64,000 nt of DNA. Source: an uncultured Dehalococcoidia bacterium (GTDB lineage Bacteria; Chloroflexota; Dehalococcoidia; Lucifugimonadales; Lucifugimonadaceae). Within the stretch, counting starts at the first letter, position 1. Every line of letters starts with the position of its first letter. Where the stretch lies: positions 1,798,001 to 1,862,000 of the forward strand of contig OY282385.1 of the NCBI GenBank assembly GCA_958295935.1, in the 5' to 3' direction. The position numbers and the translations under genes are program-made. The notes beneath the pieces were generated by a model. The model was not told the origin of the DNA, did no database searches, and saw only the letters and a program-made list of their open reading frames with translations. Shown here piece after piece: positions 27,695 through 36,994 of the stretch.

Positions 27695-29563
27695 CTACTT
27701 CAGTACGATGTTCTCCGGGGAGTTGTAGCTGTTGCCCAGGTGCATCGGCCACTCCTGGATGTGGTTCGGATTGGCGAACCAGGCATTTGGCACGGTCACG
27801 TAGCCGGGGAACAAGGCCCAGTTGTGCATGTACGCCAGGTACTCCTTGTTGATCTCAATGCGCTTTTCTCGGTCAGGTTCGCTGGCCGCTGCCTGATACC
27901 ACGTCAGGATCTCAGGAGACTCGAAACCGCAACTGAATCCGCCTCTGGTCAAGGTGGTTTGCACCAGTCCCTTTGGCCAGTCGAACGGGAAGGACTCTTT
28001 ACCGTCATCGCATGAAGTGAGCATGGGCACGATTGTGGTGCGGCTCACCAGTCCTGGGCGGAATACTCCGTAGGCGTATTTCAGGACCTTCACTCTGATG
28101 CCTACGTCCTCCCAGAAACCTGCGATAGCATCGCCAATTTCCCCTGCGGGTCCCTCGCCGCCGCCGAGCTCCGGTCCCACGAACAGCGGCATTTCGAAGC
28201 GGAATCCGTCGTCATCTGCAGGGAATCCGGCCTGATCGAGCAGCCTGCTCGCCTCTGCCGGGTCGTACGGGTACAGGAACTTGTCATCCCAGTTGGGGTT
28301 GTTGGTGCTGAAGTAGGTCACGTGTACAGGCTCCCCAACGCCTCCGAGCACGTGTTCCACTATTGCGGCCCTATCTACTGAACGGGCCAAAGCTTGTCGG
28401 ACCAGTCGAGCCTGCTCCATGTCATCCATGCCCGAGGGGTTGTTCGCGTCTTCGGGTTTGAACGGGTTTCCCGTCCAATTGTGGTCATGGACGTATACGC
28501 CATGCTGTACAAAGTCGATTGGTTCGTTGGTAAGCGCGTTGGTGGTCTCCCAGAGATTGCCTGGGAACATCACGCCTTCCTGGATTCCCTGTCCTGCGCT
28601 GACTTGCAAGAAGCCGCTCTGATTGAGTCGCGCCAGGTCCTTGGGGTCGATGAAGGCCACGTCGGCTTCGCCGGTCTGGAGCAGGGCCACCCTCGTGGAC
28701 TCTTCAGGGACGGCGAGTACCTTGAACTCCTGAATCTGGGCGTCCTTTCGCCAATGGCTGTAGGGCACCTTCTCGAGGGTCACGCTTACCCCGGTCTTGA
28801 ATTCCTTGACCTGCAAGGGTCCGGTGCTGATGAAGTTGTCTTTCAGCCAGTCTCTACCCATCTCATCAAACGCCCTCTTGGGCGTTGCGATGGTGGTGAG
28901 ACCGCCGGAGGCTTCCTGATTCAGGAAGTTACTTGCCCATCGGACGTCGAACTTGTTGAAAGTTCCCCGGATAGTGTTCTCGTCAACCGCTTCTACGGGG
29001 ACGTCTCCAAACAGGGCCGACAAGTTGGCGGCGCTAGCGGCTATGGACTCTGGATTGAGCGCGGGATTCGTGCGGTTGATGACCCATGCAATATCTTCCG
29101 CTTTCACTTCGCCCCAGTCTTTGTGGAAGCGCACCCCGGACCGAATATCGATCGTTACGGAGCTGAGGTCCGAAGCCAACTCCCAAGACTCTGCAAGCAT
29201 CGGGACATCCCAATCTGCGGCTCCTGGCGTGAACAGGCTTTCACCCGCGCCCCATTGTCTCGATGCCCCCATTGGAGCGTCTGGCAATGAACCGGTGCCG
29301 CCCAGGGCCTGCGCGAGGTCCGCCATGACCACTGATCCCCCGGAGCTCTTGGATTGGGGCACGTCGATCAATGCCAAGGGCCTTTCAGTTTCAGTCGTTT
29401 CAGCCATTGCCGCGGCGGTAGCTACGACTACGACGGTTTCCTTCACCACGACCGTTTCTTTAATCACTTGCGGCTCGGCGTCGCCCCCGCAGGCAGCAAG
29501 CGTGGCTGCGATTGCCAGGAACAGTACCCCAAGCAATCTCATAGACGTACATTGTTTCAACAT
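27695..29563 (-). CDS. ABC importer substrate-binding lipoprotein (SBP family 5)
   Basis: 622 aa. The signal peptide ends in a lipobox (LAIAATLAAC), so the mature protein would start at the Cys and be lipid-anchored outside the membrane. A short linker precedes the family-5 fold of peptide/nickel-binding proteins: LAESWELASDLSSVTIDIRSGVRFHKDWGEVKAEDIAWVINR is the typical region, followed by DPAEASRLLDQAGF and a C-terminal YMHNWALFPGY. The protein sits upstream of two matching permeases. Ligand unknown. A perfect TATAAT (29650-29655) lies upstream on this strand. Confidence 0.92.
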   Translation of the reverse strand: MLKQCTSMRLLGVLFLAIAATLAACGGDAEPQVIKETVVVKETVVVVATAAAMAETTETERPLALIDVPQSKSSGGSVVMADLAQALGGTGSLPDAPMGASRQWGAGESLFTPGAADWDVPMLAESWELASDLSSVTIDIRSGVRFHKDWGEVKAEDIAWVINRTNPALNPESIAASAANLSALFGDVPVEAVDENTIRGTFNKFDVRWASNFLNQEASGGLTTIATPKRAFDEMGRDWLKDNFISTGPLQVKEFKTGVSVTLEKVPYSHWRKDAQIQEFKVLAVPEESTRVALLQTGEADVAFIDPKDLARLNQSGFLQVSAGQGIQEGVMFPGNLWETTNALTNEPIDFVQHGVYVHDHNWTGNPFKPEDANNPSGMDDMEQARLVRQALARSVDRAAIVEHVLGGVGEPVHVTYFSTNNPNWDDKFLYPYDPAEASRLLDQAGFPADDDGFRFEMPLFVGPELGGGEGPAGEIGDAIAGFWEDVGIRVKVLKYAYGVFRPGLVSRTTIVPMLTSCDDGKESFPFDWPKGLVQTTLTRGGFSCGFESPEILTWYQAAASEPDREKRIEINKEYLAYMHNWALFPGYVTVPNAWFANPNHIQEWPMHLGNSYNSPENIVLK

Positions 29564-29649
29564 GATTTCTCCGCACCCTCAGATGTGCAACCCCGGTCAG
29601 TTTGTCTTGTCATGGCCGCTTTGCGCGACCAAGCGCGTTGTGATCCCGC

Positions 29650-29655
29650 ATTATA
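29650..29655 (-). promoter_or_regulatory. Candidate -10 box for the ABC importer
   Basis: On the minus strand this reads TATAAT, a perfect -10, about 87 nt ahead of the binding-protein ATG. The -35 region (T-rich, AAGTTTTTTGCAAG) has no good hexamer at 17 bp. Confidence 0.4.
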
Positions 29656-29809
29656 GGCAACTTGCAAAAAACTTGTGGTTATTCGATTTGATCTGTGACG
29701 ACCTTACTTAGAGGCAGCGTCCTACAACGAGGTATTCGTCCAGGGCGCCAGGGCGCTCTGATTGCCTGTCAACCGTTGGCCGGTGCAGACCCGGATAGGG
29801 GCTTTTCGT

Positions 29810-31234
29810 CTATGTCTCCTGCTGCCAACGTAGGTAGGGTCGTCTGGCGGCGGTGGTTTCATCGAGCCGGGTGTTGGGCAGGTCATGCGGCGCTTCGTGG
29901 AGCAGGGCCGGATCTTGGTCGATCTCTTCGTCGATTTGCCTCATGATCCGGATGAATCGGTCGAGCGTCTCTTTTGACTCCGTCTCGGTGGGTTCCACCA
30001 TCAGGGCTTCATCGACGATTAGCGGAAAGTACATCGTGGGAGCATGGACTCCATAGTCCAGCAATCTCTTGGCGATGTCCAAAGCGGAGGCTCCGCGAGC
30101 TTTTTGCCTGCGCGCGCTCAATACGGTCTCGTGCATGCAGTGGCGGTCCGCCGCCAGGTCGAACCTGTCCCGCAGCTTCGCCTGTACGTAGTTGGCGTTG
30201 ATGATGGCGTTCCGGGCGGCCTCGCGCAGCCCGTTCCGACCCATCGAGCGCATGTACGTCCAGGCGCGCACCAGAATCGAGAAGGAGCCATGAAAGCCGT
30301 TGATCTTGCCGATGGCATTCTCCGGGCGCTCGAAACGGTACAAGCCGTCGTCACCGAGGGCGGCGACGGGCGCAGGCAGGAAGCTGGCCAACTCTTTTGC
30401 AACCATAACCGGTCCCGCGCCTGGCCCGCCTCCTCCGTGCGGCGTCGAGAAGGTCTTGTGCAAATTGGAATGGCAGATGTCAAATCCGAGGTCGCCGAGC
30501 TTTACCAGACCGAGCAGGGCGTTCAGGTTGGCGCCGTCCGCATACACGAGCCCACCGGCCTCGTGCACCGCCTCGGTAATGTCGAGGATATTCGGATTAA
30601 ATAGGCCGAGCGTGCTGGGAATGGTCAGCATGAAGACCGCGGTCCGCTCGTCGCAGGCTGCTCTGAGGGCTTCAAGATCCACGTTGCCCTGATCATTCGA
30701 CGGCACGGTGACCACCTCCAGGCCAGCCATCGCCGCCGAGGCTGGGTTGGTCCCGTGCGCGCTGTCCGGTATCAACGCAACCGTCCTTTCGGACTTCCCG
30801 GCGCTGTCGAACCAGGCCCGTGCGATCAGCAGACCGGCGTATTCGCCCTGCGCTCCGGCGAGGGGCGCAAGCCCGACGCCGGGCAATCCGGTCACCTCGC
30901 CCAACATCTGCTGTAACTCGTACATGAGCCGCAGCGCTCCCTGCACGGTTTCAAAGGGCTGTGCAGGGTGGATCTGGCTAAATCCGGGTAGCGCGGCTGC
31001 TTCGTCGTTCAGTTTGGGGTTGTACTTCATAGTGCACGAACCGAGGGGGTAGAAGTTCGTGTCGATAGAGAAGTTGAGCTGACTGAGCAGCGTGAAATAC
31101 CTCACCAGGTCGAGTTGAGCCACCTCAGGCAGATCGAGATCGTCTCTGAGCAGGGAACTTTCGGGCAATTCGGCGGGCGGTACGTCACTCTCCGGTATCG
31201 CCACGGCAAAACGACCTGGCACGCTGCGCTCCAT
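29810..31234 (-). CDS. gcvPB: Glycine dehydrogenase (decarboxylating) subunit 2
   Basis: C-terminal half of the P-protein of the glycine cleavage system; together with GcvPA it decarboxylates glycine and passes the aminomethyl group to lipoyl-GcvH. The PLP lysine is K260 in SNLHKTFSTPHGGGGPG. Other landmarks are FYPLGSCTMKYNPKLN, DSAHGTNPASAAMAG and the C-terminal HEAPHDLPNTRLDETTAARRPYLRW-type end. I took the ATG at 31234, 35 nt after gcvPA; the frame is open further upstream but runs into gcvPA. Last gene of the gcvT-gcvH-gcvPA-gcvPB run. Confidence 0.95.
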   Translation of the reverse strand: MERSVPGRFAVAIPESDVPPAELPESSLLRDDLDLPEVAQLDLVRYFTLLSQLNFSIDTNFYPLGSCTMKYNPKLNDEAAALPGFSQIHPAQPFETVQGALRLMYELQQMLGEVTGLPGVGLAPLAGAQGEYAGLLIARAWFDSAGKSERTVALIPDSAHGTNPASAAMAGLEVVTVPSNDQGNVDLEALRAACDERTAVFMLTIPSTLGLFNPNILDITEAVHEAGGLVYADGANLNALLGLVKLGDLGFDICHSNLHKTFSTPHGGGGPGAGPVMVAKELASFLPAPVAALGDDGLYRFERPENAIGKINGFHGSFSILVRAWTYMRSMGRNGLREAARNAIINANYVQAKLRDRFDLAADRHCMHETVLSARRQKARGASALDIAKRLLDYGVHAPTMYFPLIVDEALMVEPTETESKETLDRFIRIMRQIDEEIDQDPALLHEAPHDLPNTRLDETTAARRPYLRWQQET

Positions 31235-31269
31235 CAGCAACCTGCGGTCACGTGCGGCCGGTCCGCTGC

Positions 31270-32628
31270 TCAAGCCCGCCCCCCTGCATCTTCCAGCGCT
31301 TCCACCAGAGAGTCGATCTCCTGCCGAGAGTTCATCTCGGTCACGCAAACCAGCATCCCGTTCGGAATACGACGGCTCAGGTCGTACCCGCCGATGATCT
31401 TGCGTTCCAGCAACGCCCGGTTGATCTCGGCGGGCGGGCGCGGGCACTGCACCGCGAACTCATGGAAGAACGTGCCTTCCACTGGCAGGGAGTAACCGGG
31501 CAGGCGGGCAATCCGGTTGGCGGCGTAATGAGCCTTTTGGTAACACAGCTCTGCGATCCGCCTTATGCCGTTTTTGCCCATGGCGGCCACGTACGTGGTC
31601 GCCATGAGGGCGATGAGTTGGGTGGACGTGCAAATGTTCGACGTGGCCCGCTCCCTGCGGATGTGTTGTTCGCGAGTTTGCAAAGTGAGCGCGTACCCGC
31701 GGCGGCCTCGCGTGTCGGTCGTGCGCCCAATGACGCGACCTGGCATCTGACGCACGTGCGCCTGTCTACACGCCAGCAGGCCCACGTACGAGCCGCCGAA
31801 ACTCATGGGAACTCCCAGGGGCTGTCCCTCAGCCGTCACGATGTCAGCCCCCCATTCGCCGGGTGATTTGAACATACCTAGCGACGTAGGGTTGACGTGG
31901 GCCACTGCCAGCGCGTTGACGGAATGAGCGGATTCGATAAACGATTGCATGTTCTCGATCACGCCGTAGACGTTGGGCGACTGGGCCATGAGGCACGCTG
32001 CTCCGTCTGGTGTGCGGAGCGAGGATGAATCAACGACCTGGACTTCCAGGCCTTGGTACCGCACGTAAGCATCCAGTACCTCCACCAGCCGTTCGTCCAC
32101 TGTGTCGAGCACGGCGACGGTGCGCCGCCTCGTCACGCGGCAGGCCATGAGGGCCGCCTCTGCAAAAGCCGTCGGACCGTCGTACATCCCGGCGTTCGAC
32201 ACTTCCATGCCGGTCAGTTGGCAAACGGCCGTCTGGAATTCGAACCCAACCTGTAACGTACCCTGCGACGCTTCCGGCTGATAGGGGGTATATGCGGTGA
32301 CGAACTCACCGCGTGATGCGATAGCACGGACAACGGCTGGAATGAAGTGCCGGTAAGCCCCGGCGCCCAGGAAACAAGCATACTCGCCAGGCGTCGCGTT
32401 GCTATTCGCGAGCGCCGAAAGCTCGGCGGTAAGAGCCGGTTCCGGGGTGTTGTCCGTCAGTCGCAGTTCGGGGTAGACGTGAGCGGCCGGGATGTCGTGC
32501 ACCAACTCTTCGAATCTCGACACGCCGATTGCATCGAGCATCGCTGCGCGATCCGCCGAAGTATTGGGAATGAACGGGTGCGGAGACCCCGAGTCGTCGG
32601 GTCCGTTAGGGGTTACCGTAGTCGGCAT
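31270..32628 (-). CDS. gcvPA: Glycine dehydrogenase (decarboxylating) subunit 1
   Basis: N-terminal half of the split P-protein, a PLP-fold partner lacking the PLP lysine. It starts with HPFIPNTSADRAAMLDAIGVSRFEELVHDIP, then has CFLGAGAYRHFIPAVVRAI, YQPEASQGTLQVGFEFQTAVCQLTGMEVSNAGMYDG and GYDLSRRIPNGMLVCVTEMNS. Length about 452 aa is normal. The ATG at 32628 lies 7 nt after the gcvH stop; an upstream in-frame extension would overlap gcvH. Split P-proteins are typical of Firmicutes, Chloroflexota, archaea and others. Confidence 0.95.
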   Translation of the reverse strand: MPTTVTPNGPDDSGSPHPFIPNTSADRAAMLDAIGVSRFEELVHDIPAAHVYPELRLTDNTPEPALTAELSALANSNATPGEYACFLGAGAYRHFIPAVVRAIASRGEFVTAYTPYQPEASQGTLQVGFEFQTAVCQLTGMEVSNAGMYDGPTAFAEAALMACRVTRRRTVAVLDTVDERLVEVLDAYVRYQGLEVQVVDSSSLRTPDGAACLMAQSPNVYGVIENMQSFIESAHSVNALAVAHVNPTSLGMFKSPGEWGADIVTAEGQPLGVPMSFGGSYVGLLACRQAHVRQMPGRVIGRTTDTRGRRGYALTLQTREQHIRRERATSNICTSTQLIALMATTYVAAMGKNGIRRIAELCYQKAHYAANRIARLPGYSLPVEGTFFHEFAVQCPRPPAEINRALLERKIIGGYDLSRRIPNGMLVCVTEMNSRQEIDSLVEALEDAGGRA

Positions 32629-32635
32629 ACAGCAA

Positions 32636-33028
32636 CTACTCCGACTCGGCCAGCAGCGCCTCGTACGCTTCTGCGGTGAGCAAGTTATGGAGATCGGACG
32701 GGTCTGCAACGCGCAGCCTGATCAGCCAACCTTTTCCGTAGGGATCGGAGTTCACCAACTCAGGGTTGTCAACTGCGTCCCCGTTCACCTCGGTAACCGC
32801 GCCGCCCACAGGCGTATACAGTTCGCTTACGGCTTTGACTGACTCAATTTCCCCGAACTTGGCGAACTGCTCGAACGTCGTGTCCGTGTCCGGTAGGTCG
32901 ACGTATACGACGTCGCCGAGCGAGTCTTGGGCAAAATGGGTTATCCCCACCGTGGCCTCGTCGCCATTCATCTTCACCCATTCGTGCTCTTTGGAGTATC
33001 TGAGGTCGGGTGGAGTTTGTTCAATCAT
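32636..33028 (-). CDS. gcvH: Glycine cleavage system H protein
   Basis: The lipoyl carrier that shuttles the aminomethyl group between P- and T-proteins. 130 aa. The lipoylated lysine is K65 in ESVKAVSEL; YSKEHEWVK at the start and NSDPYGKGWLIRLRV near the end are standard. It lies between gcvT and gcvPA with short gaps. The L-protein (lpd) and lipoate ligase/synthase genes are not in the window. Confidence 0.96.
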   Translation of the reverse strand: MIEQTPPDLRYSKEHEWVKMNGDEATVGITHFAQDSLGDVVYVDLPDTDTTFEQFAKFGEIESVKAVSELYTPVGGAVTEVNGDAVDNPELVNSDPYGKGWLIRLRVADPSDLHNLLTAEAYEALLAESE

Positions 33029-33047
33029 CTTTGGTTACTGCGTGCAG

Positions 33048-34157
33048 TCAGGCGGTGCGCTTGTAGAACGGGAGCGACGCCACGTCGGCAGCCGCGAGCC
33101 TTCCCCGAATGTCGATTTCGACGGAGGTGGATGGTTCAGCGTACTGAATTTCAACGTAGCCCATCCCTATGTTAGCGTCAATTGTGGGCGAGTGGGTGCC
33201 GGACGTGACTGTGCCTACCCTTCTGCCGTCGGCCAGTATGGGGTGGCCGTGGCGCGCTATGCCCCGCCCGGTCATCCTCAAGCCTACGAGCCGCTTGGCA
33301 GGCCCGGCGTCCCTGATCTTACGCAGAGCCGCGCCGGCTACGTAGCCTGGCGAGTCCAGATTTACGAATCGTTCGAGACCCGCTTCCCAGGGATCGTTAT
33401 CGACCGTCATGTCGTTGCCGTGCAAGAGCAGTCCTGCCTCCAGCCTGAGCACGTCTCGAGCCCCCAGCCCACACGGAACGGCGCCTTGCTCGAGCAGTGA
33501 ACGCCACACTGCCGCGGTGCGCTCCGCGGGGGGCATGATCTCGAAGCCGTCCTCGCCGGTGTAACCGGTGCGGGCCACACGGCACGGTACGCCTGCCACT
33601 TCCGTCGTTGCTATACGGAACGGCCTCAGCGAGGACGCCGACGTAGGGCACAGCCGGTCCATCGTTTCAGCGGATTTGGGTCCCTGCAACGCGATCATGC
33701 CGGTGCGTCCGGTTATAACCTCTTTGTTCACACTGCAAAGGCCCACGGCTTGGCGAGCGAGCCAGGACTCGACGGAGGTGAAGTTTCCGGCGTTGACCAC
33801 CAGCAGGAAGTGAGTATCGGATAGTCGATACACGATGGCGTCGTCGATGATGCCGCCGGCCTCGTTGCAGATCACGTGGTATTTGGAACGCCCGGGGCGC
33901 AGGCTCGCCACGTCGGCGCTGAGCGTCCGGTTCAGGAAAGCGGTCGCGTTCGTTCCGGAGAACTCGATGCGGCCCATGTGTGAGACGTCGAACATGCCGG
34001 CCGAGCGGCGTACCGCGGCGACCTCCTTCAGGATGTCGGTTGGGTACCGGATCGGCATATCCCATCCGGCGAAGGGCGCCATGCGCCCGCCCGCCTCGAT
34101 ATGTGCGTCATATAGGGGTGTCCGTCTAAGTTTTGCGCCTGCCAAATTTCTTCCCAT
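33048..34157 (-). CDS. gcvT: Glycine cleavage system T protein (aminomethyltransferase)
   Basis: It transfers the methylene group from aminomethyl-lipoyl-GcvH to tetrahydrofolate, releasing ammonia. Signatures: LRRTPLYDAHIEAGGRMAPFAGWDMPIRYP, VFDVSHMGRIE-type segment (GMFDVSHMGRIEFSG), RTGYTGEDGFEIM and GLGARDVLRLEAGLLLHGNDM. The ATG at 34157 gives about 369 aa, the usual length; an earlier in-frame ATG would overlap the upstream methyltransferase gene and adds nothing recognisable. First gene of the gcv cluster. No glycine riboswitch is visible in the 94-bp gap upstream. Confidence 0.95.
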   Translation of the reverse strand: MGRNLAGAKLRRTPLYDAHIEAGGRMAPFAGWDMPIRYPTDILKEVAAVRRSAGMFDVSHMGRIEFSGTNATAFLNRTLSADVASLRPGRSKYHVICNEAGGIIDDAIVYRLSDTHFLLVVNAGNFTSVESWLARQAVGLCSVNKEVITGRTGMIALQGPKSAETMDRLCPTSASSLRPFRIATTEVAGVPCRVARTGYTGEDGFEIMPPAERTAAVWRSLLEQGAVPCGLGARDVLRLEAGLLLHGNDMTVDNDPWEAGLERFVNLDSPGYVAGAALRKIRDAGPAKRLVGLRMTGRGIARHGHPILADGRRVGTVTSGTHSPTIDANIGMGYVEIQYAEPSTSVEIDIRGRLAAADVASLPFYKRTA

Positions 34158-34251
34158 GCTTCCGGCTAAGTCGGACTGATGCCTGGGCTGCGCCCGACCG
34201 CATATCTGAATCCTACACGGGGCGGTTGTCCGCTTGCCCATCCGCGGCCGG

Positions 34252-35490
34252 TCATTTTCCGTCTCTGCCATCGTTCGAGAAAGTCACTGACCACGCCGCA
34301 TTGGGATACCGGCTGGCCAGCAATGACGCATGTCCCGTGGTGTCATGCAGCAACGGCAGCGGCAGCGGTTCGGATGCGGCCTGAGCGTCGTCGGAACTGT
34401 TCAGCCCGGCAAGGGGGGGGTCCGCGGCCGCGTCCCTGTGGTGAATTGACACCCTGAACCCTCCCATTCCCTGGGGCTTTAGCAATTCGACTATCCCGGC
34501 CCGGTTGGCGTCCCTTTCATGCTGAGCTAGCCGGCCTTTTCGCAGTGCCGATAGCATTTTGTCGGCTCCCAGCCTGCCCAGGAAGTCGGCCTGCGTTGCG
34601 TAGCCGGCCGCGCTGAAACCAACCCCGGCCAGCGCCTCATCTACCGCGGTGAAGTCAACGTGCGCCGTCATATCCTGTCGCCCGACCCGTTTCAGCGGAT
34701 CCGAGCCCAGCGTGTGTTTGTAGTAACAGCGGAGACTGCCTCGCCAGCGCGCCGGGGTGTAAAGCCGCGGCCTGTCGAAGCCGTAGTCGATGTTTAGCGC
34801 GTATCCTCGTCGCAGCGTGTCCGAAACCTGCCTCGCCCAAGTGTGTAGACCCAGGTTCACCTCGCCTCTGAAGCCGTCGGGCAGATCTCCGGCCAGATCA
34901 CCGAGCCGTTCGGAGATGGCAGAGTCGGACTGCGGCCTTGCGACTTCGCACAACTCGCCGGAACGCTCTCCCACGTAGATCTCAAGTACCCTGCCCTGCT
35001 CGATGACGAACCGATGAACCGGCATGGAGTCCAGCAGTTCGTTGGATAGAACGCAGCCGGTGACGTTCGACGGAATCCGGCCCGATTCGACAACAGGATA
35101 GTAGCCTTCCTGCCGCGGCAAGCGATCAACGGCTACGTAGCGCAGGGCTTTGGCGAAAGCGCTGTCAAGGCGGGGCGCATATGCGGTTACGTCCCTTGCC
35201 AACATTCCATCGCCGGCCCCCATTTCGATGACGCTGAACTCATCCGGTGCATCGAGCCGCCGCCACGTCTCTTTGAGCTGGATGGCGAGGAGCGCCCCGA
35301 ACGCAGGGTGTGCCATGGGGCTGGTGAAGTAGTCGCGCGGCTCTGACCCGGATGAGGGGCTGCTCGACTCGCCCCGCCGTGCGTAGTAACCGTACGGCGG
35401 GCGGTACAGGGCCGCTTCCATGAACTCGGCGAAGGTGATCGGGCCGGACTCGCGGATCCGCTGTACGAGCATCGCTTCGACGTAGTTCAT
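34252..35490 (-). CDS. MidA/NDUFAF7-family SAM-dependent methyltransferase
   Basis: A 412-aa protein of the COG1565 family. The N-terminal FAEFMEAALYRPPYGYYARRG and DYFTSPMAHPAFGALLAIQL stretches are characteristic, then the SAM site VIEMGAGDGMLARDV and the downstream VLSNELLDSMPVHRF. In mitochondria the homologue methylates a complex I subunit (NDUFS2); the bacterial role is largely unknown. It lies upstream of gcvT (94-bp gap) and downstream of gltA (169-bp gap) on the same strand, so co-transcription with the gcv genes is possible. Confidence 0.88.
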   Translation of the reverse strand: MNYVEAMLVQRIRESGPITFAEFMEAALYRPPYGYYARRGESSSPSSGSEPRDYFTSPMAHPAFGALLAIQLKETWRRLDAPDEFSVIEMGAGDGMLARDVTAYAPRLDSAFAKALRYVAVDRLPRQEGYYPVVESGRIPSNVTGCVLSNELLDSMPVHRFVIEQGRVLEIYVGERSGELCEVARPQSDSAISERLGDLAGDLPDGFRGEVNLGLHTWARQVSDTLRRGYALNIDYGFDRPRLYTPARWRGSLRCYYKHTLGSDPLKRVGRQDMTAHVDFTAVDEALAGVGFSAAGYATQADFLGRLGADKMLSALRKGRLAQHERDANRAGIVELLKPQGMGGFRVSIHHRDAAADPPLAGLNSSDDAQAASEPLPLPLLHDTTGHASLLASRYPNAAWSVTFSNDGRDGK

Positions 35491-35659
35491 ACCTGTGATC
35501 TATCGCGTCATGCGCTGTCTATTTCATGCCAATGACGCCCGGGAGTTCAAAATGCCCGGTTGGGCGGAGCGTCATGCCGAAAACAGCGCCGCGCCGTCGT
35601 TGCGTCGAGGATAGATGGCGCAGCAGGCGGAAGTCGACGCGACCCGACGGCCTGCGGCT

Positions 35660-36796
35660 TCAGCGTGCGTCGATCGGCACGTACTCCCGCTCTCGTTCTC
35701 CGGAGAACAGCAGCAGTGGGCGTATGAGGATGTTGTGCCGGAACTGTTCGACAACCTGGATGGTCCAGCCTGGCACTCGGCCGACGGCGAAGATCGGAAC
35801 GAAGAGGTCGTTGGGGATGCCAATCAGGTGGTAGATCACGCCTGCGAAGAAGTCCACGTTGACGTGAATGCCGCGCCTTGCGTAGGGCTTCATGGCCTCG
35901 ATTACGGCCTCCAGAATGTTGTACCACCTGGGATCGCCCATCTCGTGGCTTAGCTGGCGGACACCGTCCCGTAGGTGGCCCGCGCGGGGGTCTTCAGCCC
36001 GGTAGACCCGGTGGCCAAAGCCCATGACCCGCCTCTTGCTCGACAGGAGGCCCTTCACGTATTCGGCTGCGTTTTCCGGATCGCCGATCTCCTCTGCCAT
36101 CTTCATGACGTTCTCGGCCGCGCCGCCGTGGAAGGGTCCGGAGAGGGCTGCCACGGCTGCCGTTATGGCGCTGTGCAGGTCGGCGCCGGTGCCTGCGACT
36201 ACGCGCGCGGTGAATGAGGATGCGTTCGATCCGTGGTCGGCGTGCAGGATGAAGTCGCGGTCCATCAGGCTAGCCGCGTCGTCGCTGGGCGTATTGCCGT
36301 TCAGCATGTAGAGAAAGTTGGCGGCGTGGGACAGGCTGGGGCTGGGTTCTACAATCTCGCGCCCGTTCCGCATGGCGTCGTGCGCCATGACTATGGTCGG
36401 CAACTGAGAAGTCAAGCGGACGCCCTTTCGGAGAGTGGCGTCTATCGAGTTGTCCCCGTAGTCGGGGTCGAATCCGGCAAGAGAGGACACGACGCTTCGG
36501 AGGACGTCCATCGGGTGAGAGTCTTGCACCAAGCGAATGGCGTCTATCGTTTGGCCGGAAATTGTTCGGGAGGACTTGAGTTGTTGGTCGAACTCTTCCA
36601 ACTGGCCGCGAGTGGGCAATGAGCCGTAGAGGAGCAGGTAGGCGGTCTCCTCGAAAGTGGACTTCTTGGCCAGGTCATGTACTGAATATCCGCGGTATTC
36701 GAGAATCCCCTTCTTGCCGTCAATGAAGGTGGTCTCGGTACGGTCAAAGTAAACGCCCTGCAGACCGCGATGAAGTTTCACGTCTCTGGAGGTCAT
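35660..36796 (-). CDS. gltA: Citrate synthase
   Basis: Condenses acetyl-CoA and oxaloacetate, the entry to the TCA cycle (a 2-methylcitrate activity cannot be excluded). The catalytic triad is H223 (SGPFHGGA), H262 (GFGHRVY) and D315 (NVDFF). The start (GLQGVYFDRTETTFIDGKKGILEYRGY) and the C-terminal SGEREREYVPIDAR are those of the short, 370-390 aa, Gram-positive-like type. 378 aa. Encoded downstream of thrS on the same strand with a 198-bp gap. Confidence 0.96.
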   Translation of the reverse strand: MTSRDVKLHRGLQGVYFDRTETTFIDGKKGILEYRGYSVHDLAKKSTFEETAYLLLYGSLPTRGQLEEFDQQLKSSRTISGQTIDAIRLVQDSHPMDVLRSVVSSLAGFDPDYGDNSIDATLRKGVRLTSQLPTIVMAHDAMRNGREIVEPSPSLSHAANFLYMLNGNTPSDDAASLMDRDFILHADHGSNASSFTARVVAGTGADLHSAITAAVAALSGPFHGGAAENVMKMAEEIGDPENAAEYVKGLLSSKRRVMGFGHRVYRAEDPRAGHLRDGVRQLSHEMGDPRWYNILEAVIEAMKPYARRGIHVNVDFFAGVIYHLIGIPNDLFVPIFAVGRVPGWTIQVVEQFRHNILIRPLLLFSGEREREYVPIDAR

Positions 36797-36994
36797 ACCT
36801 GCGTTGCCAAAAGTGATAAGTGAATTTGCGTCAAACCGCGAGAATGCTGACGGCCTGCGGCCCCGGGCGCGGGTTCAGGGGAAGGACTACAAACGTCAAG
36901 ACGTTCTGGGAAGTCTCTGTTTCGCACCCGTTCTTACCGTCCGGTCCAGTCCGCTAGAAAACCCTCAGAACAGCCTCCTCAAGGGAATCCGACA

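Noticed and set aside
34158-34251. Glycine riboswitch upstream of gcvT
   Set aside because: The 94-bp gap is too short for a tandem aptamer and shows none of the conserved glycine-aptamer blocks.
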